From the NCBI GenBank assembly GCA_026387055.1, contig JAPLML010000343.1, positions 1 through 7,790 of the forward strand: a DNA stretch of 7,790 bases, written 5' to 3'. The DNA is from Planctomycetota bacterium (GTDB lineage: Bacteria; Planctomycetota; Phycisphaerae; FEN-1346). Both the position numbers and the translations under genes were made by a program. Positions 1-5,701 of this stretch are shown here, piece after piece. Position 1 is the stretch's first letter. Each line of letters starts with the position of its first letter. The notes below the pieces were generated by a model. It did no database searches. It saw only the letters and a list, made by a program, of their open reading frames with translations, and was not told the DNA's origin.

Positions 1-394
1 GCATGAACAGGTTGCGCTCGGACAGGACCCGGGAACTCTCCCACTGGGCCGGCGGAGCGCGGGGCGAGCCGGCCGGCGGAGCGCTGGGCGAGGCGGCCGG
101 CGGGGGCGCCGCGGCGGCCTGTGACGGGAGCCACGCGAGTAGCCCGAACACGAGTGCCGCGTTACGTGCGACTCGCCGGGTGGCACGCTCTCGCCACAGC
201 GCGAAGGCAGGGCGCCCACAAGCGGCAGGCTGACGGCCTGCTGCTACAACGCCACTTGACCTCGTGCGCGGTGGGTCTCCTGACCCACCGCGCGGCAATT
301 GCCCCCGGGCGGCGAGATAACGCAGGTGCGCGGCGGGTCGGGAGACCCGCCGCGCGAAGTGGCGTTGTAGTACTACGAGGGCCCGATGGATCAT
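1..394 (-). CDS. Predicted membrane-anchored or exported T2SS-operon protein, 5' part (GspC/GspN-like?)
   Basis: This open frame starts at ATG 394 and runs without a stop off the left edge; 131 codons are visible. The start overlaps the gspM stop in the ATGA arrangement used by five other junctions here, and a strong Shine-Dalgarno (GGGAGGA, 5 bases upstream) precedes it. No other in-frame ATG occurs before the hydrophobic segment. Residues 1-8 lead into residues 9-51 encoded by a 127-bp palindromic element, then a basic stretch (RATRRVARN, 70-78), a hydrophobic segment (about 79-92, ending SQAAAA, an AxA-type signal or anchor), and a Pro/Ala-rich linker with an 8-residue tandem repeat (98-113). 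The visible end, WESSRVLSERNLF (118-130), would be the start of the folded part. Short cytoplasmic N-terminus, single span and a following '..LF' segment recall the GspC homology region; this is inference, and a GspN-like or lineage-specific protein is equally possible. The coding call is firmer than the identity. Confidence 0.72.
   Translation of the reverse strand, partial: MIHRALVVLQRHFARRVSRPAAHLRYLAARGQLPRGGSGDPPRTRSSGVVAAGRQPAACGRPAFALWRERATRRVARNAALVFGLLAWLPSQAAAAPPPAASPSAPPAGSPRAPPAQWESSRVLSERNLFM
49..96 (-). repeat. Two-copy 24-bp tandem repeat in a Pro/Ala linker
   Basis: Positions 49-72 and 73-96 are adjacent 24-bp units matching at 22 of 24 bases; a degenerate third unit may follow to about 120. 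Read in the left-edge gene, the units encode PPAGSPRA and PPAASPSA, followed in the protein by PPAQ. The repeat builds the flexible linker between the signal or anchor segment and the presumed periplasmic part. Confidence 0.7.
244..370. mobile_element. 127-bp MITE-like palindromic element, copy A (inside left-edge gene)
   Basis: The element begins CTACAACGCCACTT and ends with its exact 14-base inverse AAGTGGCGTTGTAG. Inside are two hairpins: 266-293 (12-bp arms, GCGCGGTGGGTC and its complement, 4-base loop) and 328-355 (12-bp arms, GCGCGGCGGGTC, 4-base loop). The hairpins are inverted copies of each other that differ by one compensated base pair (T-A versus C-G). Copy B at 4966-5092 has the same length and matches at 105 of 127 positions, with differences concentrated in the spacers. 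There is no transposase, so it would be non-autonomous. In the gene it encodes residues 9-51, read in the phase CTA CAA CGC, without a stop. Confidence 0.85.
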
Positions 395-972
395 TCGCTT
401 CCTCCCGTTTTCTTGGCCGCCGCGCCCTCGGCGGCCGGCGCGGGCGGCTGGACCGCCTGGTACAGCGTCGAGAGACGCAACTGGAGCGTCAGGTCGTCGG
501 TCCCTTCTTTGCGGGCGCCCAACTGCAAGTCTTTCACCCGGATGGGGACCTTGGCGGTCTCGATGCACCACAGGAACCGCGAGACGGCGCTCATGGACCC
601 TGTGCCGCCGGCCTGAAAGGAGATCTCCTGAAGGTTCTTCTTCTCGGGCAGCCGCTCGGGCTTCAGGGAGGAGAGCTTCAGGCCGGCTTGCCGGGACCAG
701 TTTTGCACGGCGTGCAGGATCTGGCTTTCGGCTTCGGCGGGACCGCGTTTCAGGCCGCTGGCCGTCATCTCCTGCCACTTGGGGCCGATCCGGCGTTTGT
801 TCGCCAGAAGCGCCGTGCCCCGCTCCATCTTGTCGAGCAGGACCTGCTTTTGGGTCTCGATGGCGGCGAGACGGTCAAGCAGCGGTGTGACCACGTAGAA
901 ATCCAGTCCCAGCAGCGCCAGGACGATCAGCGTGACCGTGATGATGAGCCGTTCGCGTTTGGAGAGGATCAT
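391..972 (-). CDS. gspM: Type II secretion system protein GspM (PilO-like)
   Basis: The product is 193 residues. GspM is a bitopic inner-membrane component that pairs with GspL and helps couple the cytoplasmic ATPase to the pseudopilus platform. Visible features are a short basic N-terminus (SKRER), one membrane span at about residues 9-28, a probable helical or coiled segment (about 30-60), a ferredoxin-like periplasmic region (about 83-172, ending in the strand LTLQLRLSTLYQ) and a Pro/Ala/Lys tail. Size and layout fit GspM or PilO; sequence conservation in this family is low, so the identity rests largely on its place directly after gspL. The start shares ATGA (969-972) with the gspL stop, and its own stop shares ATGA (391-394) with the next gene. 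Confidence 0.85.
   Translation of the reverse strand: MILSKRERLIITVTLIVLALLGLDFYVVTPLLDRLAAIETQKQVLLDKMERGTALLANKRRIGPKWQEMTASGLKRGPAEAESQILHAVQNWSRQAGLKLSSLKPERLPEKKNLQEISFQAGGTGSMSAVSRFLWCIETAKVPIRVKDLQLGARKEGTDDLTLQLRLSTLYQAVQPPAPAAEGAAAKKTGGSE
400..406 (-). promoter_or_regulatory. Strong ribosome binding site for the left-edge gene
   Basis: On the minus strand the bases read GGGAGGA, followed by 5 bases (AGCGA) and the ATG at 394. This is the best Shine-Dalgarno match among the starts inspected in the operon. It supports initiation upstream of the 127-bp repeat, so the repeat is translated rather than intergenic. It lies inside the 3' end of gspM. Confidence 0.65.
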
Positions 973-2393
973 GATCCGCCCGCCTTGACCGCTCGGAGGC
1001 TGATGGCAAAGGAGACTTCCTGTGCCCCGCCGCCGACTTCGCGTGTGTACAGGTGCTTGACGTCCACGAACTTCGGGTTTGCGCTGAGGCGGTCCAGGAC
1101 TTCCAGCACGGCGCCTTCATCGGTGGCCTTGCCCGAAAGCAGCACGCGCATGTCCTCGCCGATGGCGAGGCTGGTCGTCCAGATCCTGCCCTCCGCCGGG
1201 AACGCCAGGGTCAGCTCGCGAAGGCAATCCAGGTGCCTGGGTCTGCGGTCATACCAGCCCCGGGCGACGGCCGCCTTGTCGACGACATCCCTGGCGGCGG
1301 CAAGGCTCTCTCCCATGCCGTCGAGCTGGTCTTTCATGTCCTGCACGTCCCGCTCTTCCTTTCGCCAATTCAGGAACACGGCGAGGCTGGCCAAGAGGAG
1401 CAGCGCGGCCAAGCCGATCCCCCAGACGACCTTCCGGCGCAGGGCGAGTTTCTTGCGGGGGTTCAGCCGCGAGTGCAGGAAATCCACGGCGGGCGGCGGG
1501 TCCTTGAACCCGGCCAGCGCGAGCGCGGTGGCGGCGGCAAACTCGCCGCCAGGCGACGGCGGCACGTCGGCGATCCCAAGGTCCGAAGGATACGCGCACG
1601 GCTTGACCTCCAGGGAAAGCCGCTTGCCCAGGATGCCCAGCGCCTCGGCGGAGAGGCCGGCGGCGTTCCAGATCAAAAGCTCCGGCCCCTGCGGCGGCGC
1701 CTCCTCCCCCGGCAGGAGCGCGACGACCCGCCGCAACTCGCCGGCCAGGTCGTCCGCCCAACCGTCGGCGGCCTTGGCGGACGGCGAAACCGGAAGCCGC
1801 CGCACCAGGCGGAACCCGCCGCCCGCCTGGACGCTCAGTTCCGCCCCGCCGGGCGACAGACACAGCACCAGCCGACGGCCGGACGCGGGACCGCGGGTGG
1901 CCGACGCCAGCGCCATCGTGGTGGAGGTGATGGCCGCCACCGTCAGCCCGGCCGCCTCCGCCACCGCCAGCAGATGATCCACGTGGCGGCGAGGGGCGGC
2001 GACCAGGAACACGAACCGTCCTTGAGCGGCATCGAAGGGCCCGCTATAGTCGAAGGCGAGGTCTTTGGGGTCCGAGGCGAATTCCCGCTCCGTGGCGATG
2101 GCCAGGACGCCGGCCAGCAGGTCGGCCGACGTCGGGGGCAGCGCCCGCTCCTTGGCGACCAGCCACTTGGCCCCCAGCCCGATCACGCATCGCGGTGCGG
2201 AGAAATGATTGTGTCGCAGGAACTGCCGCAGCTCATTCCCCAACCGCGCCGGGTCCGGCGGCGCATCCCCCGGCGGAAGGGGGAATTCGGCGGCGCGGAG
2301 CACCTTGCGGCTGCCATGGCCGGCACCGACCTCAACGGCCGCGATGGACCGCTCCGTTACGGCCAGACCCAGCATTCGATGGGGTGTCATCAT
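969..2393 (-). CDS. gspL: Type II secretion system protein GspL (PilM-like cytoplasmic domain, one span)
   Basis: The product is 474 residues. GspL recruits the GspE ATPase to the inner membrane and binds GspM. The N-terminal part (about 1-300) has the actin-like PilM/GspL fold signature: it opens MMTPHRMLGLAVTERSIAAV, a phosphate-1-like strand-turn-strand, and carries Ala/Gly-rich internal segments. A basic stretch (RKKLALRRK) precedes a single membrane span at about 322-343, followed by a charged helix and a compact C-terminal domain of about 100 residues resembling PilN/GspL periplasmic domains. The start at 2393 is chosen because it forms ATGA with the gspK stop, has AAGGGG about 11 bases upstream and gives the family N-terminus; the frame remains open further upstream (to 2558), but that part is an out-of-frame shadow of gspK. 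ATG is doubled (ATGATG), so initiation could be at either. Confidence 0.9.
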   Translation of the reverse strand: MMTPHRMLGLAVTERSIAAVEVGAGHGSRKVLRAAEFPLPPGDAPPDPARLGNELRQFLRHNHFSAPRCVIGLGAKWLVAKERALPPTSADLLAGVLAIATEREFASDPKDLAFDYSGPFDAAQGRFVFLVAAPRRHVDHLLAVAEAAGLTVAAITSTTMALASATRGPASGRRLVLCLSPGGAELSVQAGGGFRLVRRLPVSPSAKAADGWADDLAGELRRVVALLPGEEAPPQGPELLIWNAAGLSAEALGILGKRLSLEVKPCAYPSDLGIADVPPSPGGEFAAATALALAGFKDPPPAVDFLHSRLNPRKKLALRRKVVWGIGLAALLLLASLAVFLNWRKEERDVQDMKDQLDGMGESLAAARDVVDKAAVARGWYDRRPRHLDCLRELTLAFPAEGRIWTTSLAIGEDMRVLLSGKATDEGAVLEVLDRLSANPKFVDVKHLYTREVGGGAQEVSFAISLRAVKAGGS

Positions 2394-3892
2394 AGTTGCC
2401 CAATCCCCTTGCCGACGGTCTGAACCACACGCTCCAGAGGGGCGCCGGAGCGGAGCGTCGTGACAATATCCGGTGACAGCGGCCACCCGAGGTGCGTCAG
2501 GTCCTGCCGGTAAAGCACCCGCGGCGGACTCGTTTGCGCGTCGACCACCACCCGGCACCGTTTGAACGCGCGGCCGTTGGCGGCGATGCTGACGATGTCG
2601 GCCGAGAACCGGAAGGTCTGCCCGGTGATGAGCCCGCCGACGCCAATGGCCTTTGCGCGCGGCAGGACGGCCGCCACCCAGGCGACACTGGTGCTCTGGG
2701 CCGTGGCCGTGGTCGTGGCTGTGGCCCGTCTGGCCAGGAGGGCGGAGACGTCGCTCTCCTCCAGGCCCGGCAGACAGTACAGCACTTCCTTCGGCGCCGT
2801 GTTCACGTTGATGAGGCCCCGCTGGGTCTCGCGGCTGGCGGTGATCTCGGGGGCCACCTTCTCGAACTCCTCGATCGTCAGGCCGGCGCGGAAGTAGAAA
2901 TCCATCACGTTGCGGAACGGCCGTTCGCGCCGCACGCGGTCCAGAACGCCCGCAATCCTGTCGGAGGAGACGGACCTCCGCAGCAGGGCGTTCAGGGCCG
3001 GCGACTGCGCATCGTTGATGTAGACGCGCGGCGTGCCGGTGCTGGTGGTACCGGGCTCGACGCTGTACACGGTCACGCAGTTGACGATGCCCCGGTTCAG
3101 GCGGCTGCCGGTCGTGAGCGACCCGCCGAACGCCGAGGGGTTCTCGCCGGCGTCGAGGATCCCGTTGCGGTTAACGTCCTGGCCGAAGAGGATCTCCTTC
3201 GACGCGCCCCGGACCAGGAACACCTCCTCCACGGTCTCCAGCGGCGAGTTCTTGCATTCATAGGGATCCTGGAGCATGAGGTAATACTCGCTCTCCGCGC
3301 CGCCGGAGGTGACCTCGCTGTCGGGGTCGCGCCAGTCGACGATGGAAGCGGCGAATTCCGCGGTCATGCCGGGCAGCTTCGCGAGCATGTCCACCGTGGC
3401 CGTGTTGAGGTTCACCTTGCCCGCCTCGTCGGTGATGCCGTAGGAGTAGGTGCGGTCATCGTCGCTCCGGGGGCGCAGAATCCAGAAGGCCCCGTCGCCC
3501 ACCGGGACGGCTTCGCACGGCGTATCGGTCTCCAGGGGAACCTGGCCCTCAAGCCCGTCGACGCGGGCCAGCACGTACTGGATGGCGCCCTGCTCGATGG
3601 CGTCGGCGCTCATCGCGGCCACCTCGTTGGCCGAGCAGTCGCCCTCCACGCGCATGGCATGGGCCAGGACCAGCACCAGCCCGGCCAGCACCAGGAGGAT
3701 CCACATGGTGACGATCAGCACCGTGCCCCTGGCGCCCCGCCGCGCTATGCGCGTTCGCGCCGCGCCCGATCGGCGGGTGGCATGGCCACGCGCCGTTGCG
3801 TGGCCATGAGCCTGACCGATCGCAGGAGCACGGTCACGCAACAGCGCGTGACCGTGCCACCCCCCGAACTGAAGCCTCTCAGGGTATCTCAT
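2390..3892 (-). CDS. gspK: Type II secretion minor pseudopilin GspK with repeat-derived leader
   Basis: The product is 500 residues, longer than the roughly 320 of well-studied GspK proteins. GspK caps the pseudopilus tip with GspI and GspJ. The prepilin site is ARG|TVLIVTMWILL (cleavage after G56); as expected for GspK, the usual Glu at mature position 5 is absent (Val). The hydrophobic helix spans about 57-77. The globular part has two helix-hairpin-helix-like segments, NLNTATVDMLAKLPG (161-175) and NVNTAPKEVLYCLPG (362-376), and a perfect EF-hand-type loop DVNRNGILDAGE (239-250). Residues 11-39 of the leader are encoded by a REP doublet (3776-3861). The start at 3892 forms ATGA with the gspJ stop; no other in-frame ATG exists before the membrane helix. 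A GTG (Val58) would remove the whole leader, so it is unlikely. There is no clear Shine-Dalgarno, so translation probably depends on coupling to gspJ. Confidence 0.9.
   Translation of the reverse strand: MRYPERLQFGGWHGHALLRDRAPAIGQAHGHATARGHATRRSGAARTRIARRGARGTVLIVTMWILLVLAGLVLVLAHAMRVEGDCSANEVAAMSADAIEQGAIQYVLARVDGLEGQVPLETDTPCEAVPVGDGAFWILRPRSDDDRTYSYGITDEAGKVNLNTATVDMLAKLPGMTAEFAASIVDWRDPDSEVTSGGAESEYYLMLQDPYECKNSPLETVEEVFLVRGASKEILFGQDVNRNGILDAGENPSAFGGSLTTGSRLNRGIVNCVTVYSVEPGTTSTGTPRVYINDAQSPALNALLRRSVSSDRIAGVLDRVRRERPFRNVMDFYFRAGLTIEEFEKVAPEITASRETQRGLINVNTAPKEVLYCLPGLEESDVSALLARRATATTTATAQSTSVAWVAAVLPRAKAIGVGGLITGQTFRFSADIVSIAANGRAFKRCRVVVDAQTSPPRVLYRQDLTHLGWPLSPDIVTTLRSGAPLERVVQTVGKGIGQL
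3776..3861. repeat. 86-bp REP doublet (BIME-like) inside the gspK leader
   Basis: Two hairpins stand head to head: 3781-3791/3798-3808 (11-bp arms, CATGGCCACGC) and 3828-3839/3846-3857 (12-bp arms, GCACGGTCACGC), each with a 6-base loop (GCCGTT and AACAGC). Outer bases GGTGGCA (3776-3782) and TGCCACC (3855-3861) are also inverted. The second hairpin, reverse-complemented, aligns with the first without gaps, and its stem differences are paired (T-A to C-G and C-G to T-A). In gspK it encodes residues 11-39, with the repeated peptide motif HGHA. Confidence 0.82.
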
Positions 3893-4584
3893 GGCGGAGA
3901 CCCGGTGCCTTGCGTGGTGGAATCGGGCGGCAGGGCGCCGCAGGGGACCAGGACCACCTGCGAGACGCTGTAGCCGCTGCGGTTCGGGTCGATCTGCCGG
4001 GGGTCGTCCAGCTGGAGCGTCACCTCCAGCGCGAGCGGCAGCGTGTTCTCCAGGACCGTGCTGTCCCAGACGTCCAGCCAATCGGAGCCATCGAAATATC
4101 TGATGTTAAAGGCAAACACCCCCCGGCAGAGGACTTCGACCGGCGGCTCCAGCGTTCGCGGCGACAGCAGGTTGGTGGTCACGCGCCGCACCAGGACCTG
4201 GGTCTGCCCGTCGTCCGAGGCCTCGCACGAGATCTCGATCTTCTTGACGTCGCCGACCCCTTCGGCCGGTTCGGGGCTGGGCGCGGTGCCGCAGAACACG
4301 AGCGCATCGGCGTCGTGCCCGCGGGTGTCGGTTCCGTCCTCGCCCATGAAGGGCTGCGCCAGCACGCCGTTGGGGATCACGGCGGACCGGATATCCGCTG
4401 CCACGAGCGCCATGGCGATTTCGGCCCTGCGCACGGGCTCGAGGGCCGCCAGCGCGCTTCGCCGCGCCTTGAAGGCGATGCTGAGGCTGGCGTAGAGCGA
4501 GCCCGCCAGGACGGCGACCAGGGCTGTTGCCACCAGCATCTCCAGCAGGGTGAAGCCGCGAGTTAGCGCGCGTCGCTCGCTCAT
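3889..4584 (-). CDS. gspJ: Type II secretion minor pseudopilin GspJ
   Basis: The product is 231 residues, close to the family norm. GspJ is part of the I-J-K tip complex that starts pseudopilus assembly. The N-terminus is a standard class III prepilin signal: MSERRALTRG|FTLLEMLVATAL, with a 10-residue basic leader, cleavage after Gly10, Phe at +1 and Glu at +5. The hydrophobic helix runs from about 11 to 33, then an amphipathic helix leads to a beta-rich globular domain (about 60-215). Two possible cysteine partners, C98 and C120, lie in this domain. The start at 4584 forms ATGA with the gspI stop; the frame is open further upstream (to 4713), but that part is a shadow of gspI. The tail after about 215 is Pro/Ser/Thr/Gly-rich and probably disordered. 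Unlike gspI and gspK, its leader carries no repeat. Confidence 0.93.
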   Translation of the reverse strand: MSERRALTRGFTLLEMLVATALVAVLAGSLYASLSIAFKARRSALAALEPVRRAEIAMALVAADIRSAVIPNGVLAQPFMGEDGTDTRGHDADALVFCGTAPSPEPAEGVGDVKKIEISCEASDDGQTQVLVRRVTTNLLSPRTLEPPVEVLCRGVFAFNIRYFDGSDWLDVWDSTVLENTLPLALEVTLQLDDPRQIDPNRSGYSVSQVVLVPCGALPPDSTTQGTGSPP

Positions 4585-5183
4585 TCCGAGTTCCCCGTGT
4601 ACACCAGCGTGGTCAGCGTCACGGTGCGGTTTCGGCCTCGGCGGTTCCACAGCACCTGGACATCCACCTGCTTCACGAGCGTCCCCTGCCAGTCGCTGAC
4701 CTGGGCCTCCCACCGGTACTCGGGTCGATCGGGACTGAAATCGCCCGAGAGGGAGGCGTTATTCCACTGCCCGTAGGCGACAATCTCCGACAGCTTGGCC
4801 TGGGCCAACGAGGCCGCCTCGGTCCGCCGGCGGCTCTCGTCGGCCGTGTTCAGGGCCAGCGAGATCCCGCCCATGGCCACCGGCAGGATAATGGCCACCA
4901 GGAGCAGGGTCGCGAGAATCTCAATGAGGGTGAAGCCGGGCCGGCCGTGCATCCGGCAATCAGTACTACAACGCCACTTGAGCCCGTGCGCGGTGGGTCT
5001 CCTGACCCACCGCGCAATAAGTGCCCCACACGGGCCGGAGAACGCACACGCGCGGCGGGTCAGGAGACCCGCCGCGCCATCCGGCGTTGTAGTATCAGGC
5101 ATGCTGAACAGGCGCCGCGCTCGTGCGAAAGCACGGCACCCACAGGCACACGGCCGGCGGACTGGCAAAGCGGCGGCGCTCAT
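4581..5183 (-). CDS. gspI: Type II secretion minor pseudopilin GspI with repeat-containing leader
   Basis: The prepilin signal HGRPG|FTLIEILATLLLVA (Glu at +5) is followed by a mature protein of 117 residues, normal for GspI, which nucleates the tip complex with GspJ and GspK. The start is the open question. ATG 5183 forms ATGA with the gspH stop, as at five later junctions, with weak AAAGG/GAGG upstream; it gives 200 residues with an 83-residue leader, of which 31-73 come from the 127-bp palindromic element. ATG 4952 would give a normal 6-residue leader (MHGRPG) and 123 residues, but has no Shine-Dalgarno and lies 14 bases beyond the repeat. ATG 5102 is a third candidate. The mature protein is the same in all cases. 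The open frame through the element and the ATGA junction favour 5183 as the original start; the 4952 start may also be used. Confidence 0.85.
   Translation of the reverse strand: MSAAALPVRRPCACGCRAFARARRLFSMPDTTTPDGAAGLLTRRACAFSGPCGALIARWVRRPTAHGLKWRCSTDCRMHGRPGFTLIEILATLLLVAIILPVAMGGISLALNTADESRRRTEAASLAQAKLSEIVAYGQWNNASLSGDFSPDRPEYRWEAQVSDWQGTLVKQVDVQVLWNRRGRNRTVTLTTLVYTGNSE
4966..5092. mobile_element. 127-bp MITE-like palindromic element, copy B (5' end of gspI)
   Basis: The copy has the same length, orientation and architecture as copy A. Terminal inverted repeats are 12 bases when the flanking TA is counted (TACTACAACGCC at 4964-4975 and its inverse at 5083-5094). Hairpins lie at 4988-5015 and 5050-5077, each with 12-bp arms and a 4-base loop; an extra 7-bp stem (4982-4988 with 5029-5035) encloses the first. 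TA stands directly outside both ends, compatible with a TA target duplication of the IS630/Tc1-mariner type. Element plus one TA is 129 bp, exactly 43 codons. In gspI it is read in a different phase from copy A and has no stop. Confidence 0.85.
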
Positions 5184-5701
5184 AACCTTTGGGCCTCGGA
5201 TGGCGACACCACGTGAAACGCGTCGGTGGCGGACTCGCACGTCACCTCGAAGACTTCCCCCTGCCGGCCTCTCAGTTCGATCGTGGCCTCGTCCGTTCTT
5301 CCACTGGGCTGGAACTCGACGTAGGACAGCAGCGCCCCGCCCTGGGGCGACTGCACCGCGACCGTCGTGCCCTCGGGCAGTTGGAAGCGGCGGCCGAATT
5401 CGCAGTTGAGGTCCACGAACGTCCCTCCCTGTTGGACCGTGAGCCAGTAGGTGTTCGTCTGCGCGTCGATGTTGAGGCGATACACGGCGCCCTGGGCGGC
5501 CGCACGCGAGCGGGCCAACTGCGTCAAGGCCACCATCTGCGCCGCGGCGTCGGCGGTCTGCCGCGAGGCGAAGAAGCCGCGCAGCGACGGCGCGGCCAGC
5601 GCCAGCAACACCCCGATCAGGCCCAGGACCACGATGAGCTCCAGGAGGGTGAAGCCGCCGCTGTGCGGCGCCGTCGGATCAGCGTTGCGACCAGTTGTCA
5701 A
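5180..5701 (-). CDS. gspH: Type II secretion minor pseudopilin GspH
   Basis: The product is 173 residues, normal for GspH, a minor pseudopilin that links the major pseudopilin shaft to the I-J-K tip. The N-terminus carries a class III prepilin signal, APHSGG|FTLLELIVVLGLIG, with cleavage after Gly16, Phe at +1 and Glu at +5, and a hydrophobic helix to about residue 38. The globular domain has the GspH pattern: an Ala-rich helix (SRQTADAAAQMVALTQLARS, 46-65), beta strands, then YVEFQPSGRTDEATIEL (127-143) and a final strand near VFEVTC. No ATG is available in frame; the only suitable start is TTG at 5701, which overlaps the gspG end by 23 bases and has a G-run about 8 bases upstream. A rare start and internal overlap suggest reduced, coupled translation. 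The stop shares ATGA with gspI. Confidence 0.9.
   Translation of the reverse strand: MTTGRNADPTAPHSGGFTLLELIVVLGLIGVLLALAAPSLRGFFASRQTADAAAQMVALTQLARSRAAAQGAVYRLNIDAQTNTYWLTVQQGGTFVDLNCEFGRRFQLPEGTTVAVQSPQGGALLSYVEFQPSGRTDEATIELRGRQGEVFEVTCESATDAFHVVSPSEAQRL

Noticed and set aside
244..370. CRISPR array or riboswitch.
   Set aside because: There is only one palindromic unit per locus, with no spacer-repeat periodicity and no aptamer pattern recognised; it lies inside an open frame.
121..1977. A 618-codon open frame on the plus strand.
   Set aside because: It runs antisense to gspL, gspM and the left-edge gene, its translation is low-complexity Arg/Ala/Pro/Ser, and it has no domain; high GC keeps opposite frames open.
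2700..2728. GTGGCC/GTGGTC-like simple repeat in gspK.
   Set aside because: It only encodes an Ala/Thr-rich stretch (TATTTATA); it is short and imperfect and can be explained by codon bias.
1053..3973. Long plus-strand frames at 1053-2423 and 2492-3973.
   Set aside because: Both mirror the codon structure of gspL and gspK on the other strand and show Gly/Arg/His-rich shadow composition.
4988..5077. Strong hairpins read as rho-independent terminators between gspH and gspI.
   Set aside because: No U-run follows either stem, the structure is shared with copy A inside another gene, and downstream genes remain ATGA-coupled.
4581..5240. gspI starting at ATG 5240.
   Set aside because: It would overlap gspH by 61 bases, whereas ATG 5183 gives the ATGA junction typical of this operon.
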